Below, one piece after another: positions 41,901-53,600 of a stretch of 64,000 nt of DNA (position 1 is its first letter; each line of letters opens with the position of its first letter). Below the pieces are notes generated by a model, which ran no database searches, was not told the origin of the DNA, and was given only the letters and a program-made list of their open reading frames with translations. Both the position numbers and the translations under genes were made by a program. The DNA comes from Bugula neritina. Taxonomy: Eukaryota > Bryozoa > Gymnolaemata > Cheilostomatida > Bugulidae. The stretch is from the NCBI GenBank assembly GCA_964035545.1, contig OZ037771.1, positions 13,334,980-13,398,979 on the forward strand, read 5' to 3'.

Positions 41901-44900
41901 TGCCAGGATGTCTCTCTGGGAGATTATCTCTGGCCAAGACGTACCAGAAGCCTACAGTCACTATTAGTCTACCGATGAGTCCGGCATAGAGAGCGGAGAC
42001 AGGAACCAGGACTGGTTCTGTACGGGTTGGTGTGAAGAGTAATACTACTATGAAGAGAACCTGCAATAAGTGTCATACTGTGTCATACTGTGTCATACTG
42101 TGTCATACTGTGTCATATGGTGTCATAATATTCAGTATGAGTTGGTGTAATGAGTAATACTACCATGAAGAGAACTTGCAATAAGTGTCATAATGTGTCA
42201 TACAATGTCATGATGTGTCATAATGTATGAATAGCTAGCATAATATGTGTCAATGTATCACAATGAGTTGAACAATGTAGATATGGGTTGCATGTTGACC
42301 TAATTTGTCCTAATATATATGGAATGTATTTATTGATATATAAGTAGGGAGTAAAATGACCTGCATAGTGAAGCCTGTGAACTTAGCAACAGCAGCTTGG
42401 AATGTCAGCTTTTCATAAACTAATCTTCCCTCAAAATATGATGCCTGCAGATGAGAAATAAAACAACAGATTTAAATTGATCACATCATAATAATCAATA
42501 TATCATACGTCACTTTATTACAAAGCAATACATCATACCCCCACTAAGCGTATATGAAACTAGCATATTTTAATATAAATATTATATTTTATTCTAGAGC
42601 CGTAGCTATTAGACAACGCTTACTCTGGAATATTTAATTACAATTTGGTGTGTGTATAAACTGTAATTTTTAGCATTGCAGAACAAATTCTTTTATTTTA
42701 TATGCAGAAATAAATCTGATGATGTAAAACTTCGTTCACACTGGGATTCAAACTCAAGAATTGCAAGCAGGCCCGCTACCATTACACCACTGGGACTACT
42801 GGGTAAACTCAGCCCTACAGATGACAACATTTCAAACTATACTAGATGTATAAATAATTTATATCATTCTGGCCACAAATTCTCTTTAAATTTACATTGA
42901 CCACATTACTTTGCTGATTAATTGCTTGATAATGAGAAAAAATGGATGCAAAACTTACGAAAGCTTCTATGATAAGTGTTGGACTGACATAACTGATAAT
43001 TGAGCACGTCATCTTAGAAACCTCACTGCTTTGTCTGTGCAGGTCTTGAATTAACAAAGTTCCAAGAGGAGATAACCCTAAATTAAGTTTGAACAAATAC
43101 AGCTTTGAGAATATTGTAGTGGGAAACAAAACAGACATATTATTATGTGTAGAAGAAACCAATCAAGTGGGAAATATACCCCGAGGATCATGAGTTGAAC
43201 TTTCAAATAAAATACGATAGCTAAATAATATGCTAAAAAACAAGCAAGTTTACTTTTTTTTTATAAAATAACTTGTTCTATGTTAGTTGGTAATCTAACC
43301 TGTTTAGAGAATAAAGAGTGATCGGGCAACTAACATATTTAATATAAATATAGTGAAGATTAGTAATAATTAGAGTGCTTTGTTATTCTGTTCATATAAT
43401 AACAGCAATCACTTTATTCTAGAGAAAAGCTATGAGAATAATGAGATTAGTTTACCTACATGTGAACTTCAGATTAAAACAGTTTAGATTATCTCTTAAA
43501 TTGTTTACCTTTACATTCCTTAATGTCCATTAGTTTACCTACAGCTTTTCTATAAACAGCTCAACACTATAGCGAATCTCTTCTACCAGTATTACACTTT
43601 TACCTGCAGTATATTTGCTATATAAATTACCTGCAGCATACTTACTTACAGTATATACTTACCTACAGTATACTTACCTACAATATACTTACCTACAGTA
43701 TACTTACCTGCAATATACTCACTTACAATATGCTTACCTACAGTACACTTACCTACAATATACTTACCTACAATATACTCACTTACAATATACTTACCTA
43801 CAGTATACTTACTTACAATATACTCACTTACAGTATACTTACCTACAGTATACTTACCTACAATATACTTACCTACAGTATACTTACCTGCAATATACTC
43901 ACTTACAATATGCTTACCTACAGTATACTTATCTGTATACTCACTTACAATATACTTACCTACAATATACTTACCTATAGTAAGAAGTAAAGAAAACAGA
44001 GCTACACCAAGAGCAGCACTTATTCCCACCATCTTTTTGTTATCCTGTCTACAGTGTACCAAGTTGATGCTCACATTCCTCAGCTCAACTGTTCATTTAT
44101 TGAAAATATTTATTATAGCTTATGTACATCTATATAATATGTAGTTGAACTCCAAGAGAGTAAGTTTTTATACTTAAAATATGGAATAAATAAGTATTGA
44201 AAGTTTGAAAAAAAATTTATACTAAAATTTTCACTTGTCTTTATCATTACAAGCAATTATCTTCAAGTATTTGAGAGAAAGGGATAAAAATTGAAAATTA
44301 GTTTTATGTTTTACAGTTTTTGGTGCACAATAAAGAAAGTTCATCAAAAAACCAAAATACGCTCTATTATAATTTGATGAAACATCCCTGGTTTGATATT
44401 TTGATTATTTAATTGCTTATAAACTATTAAATACATTATTTTACTAAACAAACTAAAAACTTCAGAAAGATGTTTTACACCAAATTGAGAAGCAGAAAGC
44501 TTCTATTTAATTGGGAGTTGTCTACTTACAGGCCATGCCGGCAAATATCTTTGTAACATAGTAGGCGAGTCCATAACTAGCGAGAAGAGTTATCATTTCA
44601 TCTGATGCTATGGAAGTTATTCCTCGGTTTATGGACTGAGAATAAATACAATAACATATATATAATATATACTTTATATACAATATATTAATATATATTA
44701 TATATATACTGTCTATACAATACATCAAAATATTTAACATATATATACTGTTTATAATATATATAATACATGCTGTATGTACAATATATACTGTATATAC
44801 GATATATCAACATAATATATAATAGATATCGTATATACTTAACAGTTAACCATATATAGTACATACTGTATATACAACATATAACATGTATAATATATAT

Positions 44901-46088
44901 ATGTTGTATATACATGTGCAATACATAAAATATATAATGTATACTGTATATACAATGTATTACCATATGTAATATATACTGTATATACAGTAGGTACCAT
45001 ATGTAATATATACTGTATATACAGTAGGTACCATATGTAATATATACTGTATATACAGTAGGTAACATATGTAATATATACTGTATATACAGTAGGTAAC
45101 ATATGTAATATATACTGTATATACAGTAGGTAACATATGTAATATATACTGTATATACAGTAGGTAACATATGTAATATATACTGTATATACAGTAGGTA
45201 ACATATGTAATATATACTGTATATACAGTAGGTAACATATGTAATATATACTGTATATACAGTAGGTAACATATGTAATATATACTGTATATACAGTAGG
45301 TAACATATGTAATATATACTGTATATACAGTAGGTAACATATGTAATATATACTGTATATACAGTAGGTAACATATGTAATATATACTGTATATACAGTA
45401 GGTAACATATGTAATATATACTGTATATACAGTAGGTAACATATGTAATATATACTGTATATACAGTAGGTAACATATGTAATATATACTGTATATACAG
45501 TAGGTAACATATGTAATATATACTGTATATACAGTAGGTAACATATGTAATATATACTGTATATACAGTAGGTAACATATGTAATATATACTGTATATAC
45601 AGTAGGTAACATATGTAATATATACTGTATATACAGTAGGTAACATATGTAATATATACTGTATATACAGTAGGTAACATATGTAATATATACTGTATAT
45701 ACAGTAGGTAACATATGTAATCTAGAGAAAAAGCACCATGATACAAAATGAAGACCCCCTTGACTGCAACAACTACAGGAGATCAAACTTCCCGGCCACT
45801 CACTTAGGCTGTGGGAGGGAGTGATTGAGTCAAGGTTGAGAGATATAGTGATGATTAGTGAAAGACAGTACGGCTTCCAGAAAGGAAAGTCAATGTTCTG
45901 CTTGCGGAAAAGATTAGAAAGTTCGCCAGTAAATTAACACGACTCGCCTGTTCTGCCACCTCTGGCACCATGTTGGTGATGAGTAAAGGCAGCATAAACT
46001 TAGCCAACATTCCTAGTCTCTGCAAAGTAGTATGTTGGGCGGGTTGTCTCTCATCGCTCCCCTCTTCCAAACTACTCAATTTAGCCAT
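38959..46088 (-). CDS. ANKH: ANKH-family transporter, gene A (complete, 12 exons, 500 residues)
   Basis: Minus-strand exons: 45948-46088 (ATG), 44530-44635, 43975-44088, 42959-43077, 42361-42444, 41899-42060, 41463-41606, 41126-41251, 40764-40938, 39555-39678, 39343-39439, 38959-39069 (TAG). All phases fit. Hallmarks of progressive ankylosis protein: FMLPLLITNMVPEVAEQ, EMITLLASYGLAYYVTKIF, FWFPMVTIRVVQEMCRPAVN, AVAVLTTVYPTSKILYAW, LSGAALGASCV. ANKH is a multipass MATE-like membrane protein that controls export of pyrophosphate, ATP or citrate and thereby mineralisation. Length is close to the roughly 490 residues usual for the family. The acidic C-terminus (PLDDDEVTKLTE) is short. Intron 1 appears to use a GC donor (CAG|GCGAGT). 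Two introns carry minisatellites built from the donor itself. It is tandem with gene B. Confidence 0.93.
39945..40775. repeat. 26-bp minisatellite made of the exon-9 splice donor
   Basis: About 31 copies of a 26-bp unit (plus strand: acttacagatcacacacggt then agatgt). On the gene strand each unit reads TGTGTTCT|GTAAGTACATC, the same as the end of ANKH gene A exon 9 with its donor at 40763. About the last 16 coding bases are inside the unit, so there are about 30 near-copies of the true donor. Confidence 0.95.
42061..42240. repeat. 11-bp repeat and partial exon-6 duplication at the acceptor
   Basis: Copies of tgtcatactgt next to the acceptor of ANKH gene A exon 6. Near 42133-42190 a block repeats the first about 45 bp of exon 6 plus its acceptor (taatactaccatgaagagaa, cttgcaataagtgtcat). 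Confidence 0.85.
42715..42835 (-). mobile_element. tRNA-derived SINE (family 2), copy 2
   Basis: The minus strand shows the same head as 38165-38275 (cagtggtgtaatggtagcg; gagtttgaatccc) and the same flank (gggtaaactca, ctacagatg). It lies between exons 4 and 5 of ANKH gene A. Confidence 0.55.
43640..43974. repeat. 15-bp minisatellite made of the exon-3 splice donor
   Basis: About 22 copies of a 15-bp unit, gene strand GTAAGTATATTGTAG with GTGAGT and CTG variants. The array starts at the donor of ANKH gene A exon 3 (exon end ...CTATAG|GTAAGTATATTGTAG). The frame of exon 3 stays open through the array (blocks of GKYIV, GKYTV, SEYIV). Confidence 0.95.
44945..45724. repeat. 34-bp minisatellite with two palindromes per unit
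   Basis: About 23 nearly identical copies of a 34-bp unit holding the palindromes actgtatatacagt and ttacatatgtaa. It lies in intron 1 of ANKH gene A. Because 34 is not a multiple of three and the unit has no stop in any of the phases read on the minus strand, it gives false frames of more than 300 residues (YICYLLYIQYILHMLPTVYT). Confidence 0.97.
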
Positions 46089-47744
46089 GTTGATCCCAGT
46101 CTATCTTTGGGATCTAAGGGTAAGTGAAACAAGAAAACATAATTTCCTACTAGGAAGTACTATTGACTAACTCAAATCTCCCTGACTGTAAATACTATTC
46201 TGATATAGTGTGATGCAATGCTGCACAACATGAAATAATTTGCATAATGAGCTAGTAAAAGGCTGTGCGAATCAATACACAGTTATACAATAGTAAATGA
46301 TAAAGCATTAAGCGATATTAAGTCATACTTATGATGAACAGTCAGTTAATATCTTACCTAGAAGTAGTAGTTGTTAGTAAAGCTCACAAAACTGTAGCCG
46401 CAGTTTACCTGCACTTGAACACAACTTATGGCACAGAATGAAGTGGTCTGTAGTGAAGGTCAAAGGTTAGGCATCATAGATATAATATTTAGACAAACCA
46501 TTACTTTTTAATACTTGTACATGCAAAGGTCAATCAATGTAACACTAGTGTGAATGATATTAAATAGAATTTCTACATGAATAAAGCTTACTGCACATAG
46601 CCAAATAATTCCCAAGTCAAATTCAAGAGCTTCACTTCACCTAGAAATTGTGTTAATTAAACTTCAATAGAGCTCAAAAGTTGTCTTACCCTACCTGACA
46701 AGAGGCCTATAGCAGGTGCTAAATATTTGTTAAGTCACAAAACTTACATAATTGAAATGAGGCATAGAAAAAGTAGCAAGACCAGAAAATGGGATGTTTA
46801 CGGCTTCTGGCCTACAGTTGCCAAAAAATGAAACGAACTAAACACAAATTTTCTGTAATAAAGCCTTGAAATTATCATGTAGAATCATATTAAAAGACAG
46901 TAGCTATAAATTAGAAGTCAATGTCAATGCTTATAGTTCAAGACGAAGATTATCCCAGCTCACATCAGGAGTTATCCTATGATTTGTGCAAAAGTGAGCA
47001 ACTTGACTGCACAGTAGAAATTGTCTCCTCATACTGTTATTGTAGAATAGATAACCCACGAACTAAAACAGCGAGTAGTGAACAAACTTTTTGTTAGTTG
47101 ATGCTACTGAGCAGCTTTTCACTTCTTAAAAAGCTGTATGAATATCGGAAATGCAAAAAGTTTTAGCAGTAATTTCAGATATGACAACTCCATGGCCCAA
47201 TTGCAATTCAAATAAAAATAGAATTAGGGAAATATGCATCAGCTAACCAACAGCTAAACAGGAATATCCCTTACACGCTGCATATATTCAACTTGAATAA
47301 AAACTTAATTATAAACCTAATACATTATTCCTCTTTAATAAAAACTTATGAATACACTAGTATAAACAACAACTTGAATACACAGAGTGCATGCGATTAT
47401 AAAATAAAACCATGTATTTTAAAACAAATGGCAAAACAAGGAGATGCAATGAGTCATGCATCGTTGTCATGATTTACCAAAAAAATAAAGGGTTATAGAA
47501 AGCACCATAAGAACAATCATCACATGACTATATATAGCAGCTTCATCATATAACTATGAGTAATTATCATCTTGAGATATGAATAATACCAACATTGTCA
47601 CAAAGCTACCAACATTTATCAAATACAGACTCAACAGTTTATAAAAAGCACCTAAAACACTGTTCTATATGTAAGCAAGACATAAACAATTATGTTCCTA
47701 CTGCTACAATAAAGCAACTTGGACTAAAAGGATAGAAATGTGAG
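46089..47744. other. Gene-free spacer upstream of ANKH gene A
   Basis: No exon recognised. The ANKH gene A promoter should lie near its left end. Confidence 0.5.
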
Positions 47745-48405
47745 CTGGTACACTATTGGTCAATTTTAGTCAGCTTAGTGATGTCATCATCCAATGGAAC
47801 ATCTTCTTTGTTTGCCAGAACATTCTTCTTTCGGTTTAAACAGATACAAGTTATTCAGGGCTTCAAAATAATATTACTACTGTTATCAAATTAACGAATC
47901 ATGAATTATATAGCAGGCTGCCAAGTAAGAAATAGTGTGACAACTCCTGAGAAAAAGTTTGTGCTGTATACACACCTGATTGCAACAGATAATGAGCTAC
48001 ATATATAATTGAGCTTTGTTTTTAAATTTTACCAATATAAAAATCTGAATTAAAAAAATGAATAGAGAAAAATCTGATTTAACATAATATATAAAATTTG
48101 TAAACTCGAAAAAAGAGTTTATTTGCTAGAATTACCTGCAACCTAATGAACAGGCACACAGCACCTGCAAATAATGCCTCCACACCTATTTAATTGGGAG
48201 TTGTCTACTTACGGGCCATAGCAGCGAAAATCTTTGTGACATAGTAGGCGAGGCCATAGCTAGCGAGGAGAGTTATCATTTCATCTGATGCTATGGAAGT
48301 TATTCCTCGCTTTATGGATTGAGAATTAAATACAATAACATATAATATATAGTATATACTTTATATACAATATATTAATATATATTATATATAATTATAC
48401 TGTCT
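47745..48405 (-). pseudogene. Collapsed third ANKH copy (exon 2 joined to exons 11-12)
   Basis: Three pieces of ANKH gene A recur in order. Exon 12 (47753-47860) has an in-frame TGA as its second codon. The 3' part of exon 11 (48136-48188) follows. The intron-2 start and exon 2 (48213-48318) come next. Exon 11 is fused directly to intron-2 sequence at about 48188, removing exons 3-10. Exon 2 itself is open (EMITLLASYGLAYYVTKIF), but its acceptor AG has become AA. Similarity ends near 48405 in intron 1. This is a non-functional, internally deleted duplicate. Confidence 0.92.
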
Positions 48406-50631
48406 TTAATGGCTTAGATTGCAGCAAGATGCAAAAGGTTAAATAACATAGGTAAAATGTTTATATAAAACATCAATTTTTAATATTGACAACATGCCGA
48501 GGTCAATTAGGGTAACATCAGTGCATGTTCAAGAATTCCTTATGATATCATAGAACACGTTAATGCCTTCTGCATATAACTAAAAGAATTTACAGGTCAA
48601 TGTAGAAAGCTTCACTCAGTAGTTATCTTATCTCGATTGCAATCTGCAGACTCACACCCGAAGTTATCTTTTCATACTTGACACATGGTAGCAAAACATA
48701 AGATCATGTTCACAGCACGAATAAGATCACTCCTTTTGCATTTTGTGGCCTTAGATCATTAGCTAATCTGCACTACGAGCGGTTTGAAAGCTTTTCAATA
48801 AGTTAGCAAGTACCTCATGGCTAAGTTGTAACAAAAGAAGTGAGATTGTAGTAGAGCTGTAATGTTTTCAATTATACTAGTTAGCAAATTTATAGTTTGT
48901 ATGTATTAGAGATCATGCAATACAAAAAATGTATGATAAAACTAAAAGTAAGTGTAAAGTTTCTAGTCTGATTATTCAAAGTTGGAGTGTGAAGTTTTGA
49001 ATTAGTTCCGTAACTCGACAGTCTCACTCTAAACTCGAAAGGTTGTGTCATTTTAGAGAATAATAAAGATAGAGAATACAATAGAACAGAGTCTATGCCA
49101 TAGCCTGCTGTTGCATTTGTGATCGCAAAAGAAAAAAAACTCCTAATTCATCAAAAGAATTGTAGAAAGTTTAAAAGATTATATATTATTATAAATTAAC
49201 TAGACATAACTGCTTTGGGACTTTACAGAAAAATTTCCAGAATTGATTCATAATACTAAAAATCATTACAATACGAGATAAGAAGTTGAGCTGGTAAAAT
49301 GCCAACAGAGTAACAGGCTTTGGAATAACAGAGCTTAGCCATAAAACAAAGGGTAAAAATCACTAACTAAAACAACATCACTGTAAACGTAACAGAGTTT
49401 TTATGAAAAACACATGCAGTTGTCAAATTGCAACCAAAAACACAAAGAAAAACATTCAACAAGTACACAAAATCAACTTGAATTATTTTCAAATTAACAA
49501 TATAACCCAAAAAAAGTTACACAAAAGTAACAATATAATCCACAAAATAGACAAAAGTAACAATAAAACACACAAGATACTCAATAAGATACACAATGTA
49601 TATGCAAATTTAACACAATACTTATTTCAATACACAGATAGAGTGGTATAGAGAAAAAACAACTATGCTTTCATACTGAATACAAAAAGGAAGATTTTGA
49701 AAAAGCTGATGCACACCCACGTTATACAGCAGCAAGACCTGAGTAAGTCAGCTCCCACACAGAAGTAAGGTCATGTTGTGCTAATCACATGTTTAACTCA
49801 ATAGCACAAAATAAAGAGTATATTTTGAGATATTCTTGTAAAAACAAATACATCAAAAAACCTATTAACATATGATATAATACTGTAATAATGAGGGAAT
49901 AATCCCATTTCTCTTAAATAGAGAAATTACAGCACATACTTTACAAATACTGATGAGTCATAATAGCTTCTAGTTCCTAAATAAGCCTACGTTCCTAGGA
50001 TATTAGCAAAAATCTTTAACCTATTTAGTAGAGTCAAAATAGAAGTTGAATCGGCTTAGAGCAGTAAACTAGTTGATTTTCCACACTACATTTAGTGGTC
50101 ATAGTTTAGCAGTCCAAACCCCTAGCACCCATCATCATTGAACAGCGAAGGAAGAAATTAAATATATAAAATCTAGCTTTGGCAAACCAAGTAAATGTGG
50201 AAATTAAACAAAATGTAGACACTCCAAAGTTAGCAGTTTTGGCAGGGATGACTTGAATTAGACTTTTCAATGTATCGGCATAAGGATAGGAGCGATGGAA
50301 ATATAGAACTGAGGGGGGGGGGGGAGTAAAGGAGGATAAAGAGGCGGGGAGTGCGGAAAAGTAGGGAAGGGTAAAAAGGGGGACTGGGGAAGGGGAGAGC
50401 AAAAAAGTAGAAGGGAAAGAAACTGAAATGTAGTAGAGGTAAGTATAAGGAGTGTAGTAGAGGTAAGTGCAATGCCATATAAATATACTATATTTGATAT
50501 ATCTTTGGTGTCGATTGTAGTATATTCAACTGAAACATGTTGATACTACGCAAGCAGGAACTGCAAGCCACCTGCATATAATCACATCAAATCCTGAGAT
50601 GTATAACACATGGTCCATACAGAGATTCAGG
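48406..50631. other. Gene-free spacer between the ANKH pseudogene and gene B
   Basis: AT-rich, with an ACA/CAA-rich low-complexity frame at 49403-49651 and a poly-purine tract with a G run at 50300-50420. The 3' UTR of gene B should be at the right end. No gene seen. Confidence 0.5.
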
Positions 50632-53600
50632 TTAGGGGGGAGCATGTGGAGCCCCCGTATTGTTTGAAGAGTCTTTGGGATTGTCTACAGCATCAGCTTC
50701 CACCAGCGTAACATCTTCAGGTTTAACTTCTTCAGGTTTGGATTTGTTTCTTTTCCAACAGCTGGTGATGTCAAGGTCAGGCTACAAGGTCACAGTCAGC
50801 AGATTGAGTATAACATGACATATGAGTACATTATGGCATCATGTGAGTATAATACGTCGTCACGCGACGTGTAGCAACTCATGCAATGGCACATTTAACC
50901 TCTTATAATACAAAGATACTGCGGGTATCACTGTATTACAGTGATACTGTATTACAGTAAAATAAGATGAGTATAAATACTGCAAGATGCAATAAATATG
51001 GTGTCCATGAATGTAAAGAAATTTATAAAGCTCAGGAGAAAGTTTTATGTTCACAAATGAATTCCATTTTGAACATGAATAAAAGCTTTACTTTTTAAAT
51101 GACATAAATATCTTAGCTTCTCGCATACGGCATGAAATGCTCTATAAACAAAATATAGTTGAACACACATTCCTACCTTCAGCTTCACAAGAATACAGGC
51201 CATGGCCACGAAGAACAATTCTACAGCAAAACTAAACTCAAGACAGGTAACTCCGAGGATAGCACCAGATAATCTACAAATGTAGGTCAATACGTCTGAC
51301 GTCACTTAGCATTGCATCAGAAGCTCAAACACTTTAATACAATAACTAACTCAACACAGCTAACATAGAGTTATCTTCTCTATAAATAGGGGTTAATACT
51401 CCAACTTCATCGTTTTGGTCAACTTTGCTTTTCCTATCCACAGCAATGTAAACAGTCTAAATACTTGGTAAGTGACCTTGACTTTTCGTATGATCACAAA
51501 AATGTGTCAAAGCCCACAGATTGCAGATAGTATTATTACACTTTTATATGTTGACAACAGAGTACACAGGAAATAGTGGAAATATAGTTTATATATGGCA
51601 TACTATTCTTAATATAGAATTTATTATTTTCATATAAGATAAATTCATACTAATCCAAGAGAATTATCGATGAGAATCAAGAGTTTCCAAAAACTCATTT
51701 AGGTGAGAAGAATTCAGTTTTAGTTGAAAAGTGCTCAGAGGTTATCGAAAATTCAACTATTGAAGTTTGACTTTTAAAGTTGCGACAGTAATCCAGAGCC
51801 TTAACCTACTATCACGTAACCCACCCGAGTTTAGGAACTGTGGCTAGTCCCAGCAGGATGCTCAGGAATCTGAATATAGCACTCGGAGTCAGGTACATAG
51901 TCTTCTTTTTAGCCAATAGGATGCCAGACAGGTGAGACCGCATGCCAACTGTGAAATAGAGAAGTGATGCTCCGTCTAAGTGTCACAACACGGTACAGGT
52001 ATACATAGTAGTAGAGCAGTAGCTGAGCTGATTCACTGGTAATGACTGAGTCATATGGTGACAGTGACTGAGTCATATAGTGGCAGTGACCGAGTCATAT
52101 AGTGACAGTGACTGAGTAATATAGGGACAGTAACTGAGTCATATAATGACAGTGACTGAGTCATACATAGCGACAGTGACTGAGTAATATAGTGACAGTG
52201 ACTGAGTTATATAGTGACAGTAACTGAGTCATATAGTGACAGTGACTGAGTCATATAGTGATAGTGACTGAGTCATGTAACTAGAGTAACTTGACTCACT
52301 CAGCAGGGAGATGCCCATAGATATCTTGAGAGGCATGAGAGAGAGCTGTGCCAGCTCATCTGTCAGACCGACAACTTTAGTCATGATCCCGTAGGCGACT
52401 CCCGGGGTGACGAAGAGTATAATGTTGATCAGGAAGACCAGCAGAGTACAGAAAGTGGCGTATAGTGTGAGGAACTGCAGGGAGACAAATGGGAGAGTTG
52501 ATAGAACATAGCAGACGTATATTCTATATAAACAGGCGGGGGATAATAGCACTAGCACGATTTTAGAGTAATAATGCCTTTTGTAAAAAAACTTTTTAGG
52601 ATGTAGAAGATACCAAAATTGAAAGGTCAAACAAATTGAAGAATTAAGCTAACCCGTCATTTTGCCACTGTATTTTATCATGCACCTGCCTGAAACATTA
52701 AACAACTTGGCTAAATAAATCGAATGCTATACAAGCATAGAAAATAAAAGTTTGCAAGAAATTAATTATAATTTAACAGTGAAATGAAACGACTGAGCAT
52801 CAACATGTACCAACATCATAAACTGCTACAAACAAGTTAAAACTTACTTTCATTTTAAACTTAGGGTGCATATCTGTCTGCTTGTGAAAAGTGGGGACAA
52901 CTGTCCGCAAGTCCGTGAGCCAAGAGAAGAAAACTCTGCTAGTTGGGTACACAGCAGTGAGTACTGCAACAGCCTAAAGTCAGCAGCAGTAGCATGTTCT
53001 CAACATTGATAGTGATACACACTGTGGACACAGCAATGAACACTGTGGACACAATAGTAGGGGTCAGCCATGGTCTAGGCCCTAGGGGTTAGAGCACATG
53101 GCTTAATAGGCACGAAGTCATGGGTTCAAACCCTAGTAAAGGCCATTGGTGATGTTAGGAAGAGCATCCAGTCATAATTTCTCCTGTGCCACATCTGAAT
53201 AAATCTTTAGCCCGCTTAAAAAACCTTTCCACCAGGGGTTTCTCACAGAGATGGTGACTATAAACATGCGTGAGTTTTTATTATAAACACAGTAGCAAAC
53301 AGCGTGAAGAAGATTGTGTAAAGAAATTAATTATTTATTAACATGGATCTTTTGTAAAATAAAAAAAAGTGAAAAACTGCGGCAGAATATTGACTAAAAT
53401 CTCTCAGTACTAACAATTTGATAGCAATCATCAGCACACTTCACTAAATATTTACAAAAGTCTCGAAAGATGTTGATTATATGTTTAACCAAGATTCTAC
53501 CGCAATCTCTTTCTTTAAAGACACATAAAACACTACGAAATATGTTTAGGAAACTTGAAAGGCTTAATATGTGCACAAAGAAAACATTGTTATAAAAATA

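Noticed and set aside
44688-45786. Long minus-strand open frames of 228-352 codons (CYLLYIQYILHM repeats)
   Set aside because: Pure translation of the 34-bp minisatellite inside an ANKH intron; all phases are open by accident.
49403-49651. 82-codon Asn/Lys-rich plus-strand frame
   Set aside because: Low-complexity AT-rich sequence with no motif or splice context.
49940-49975. CTGATGAG at 49950 as a second hammerhead
   Set aside because: No GAAA core or pairing stems follow.
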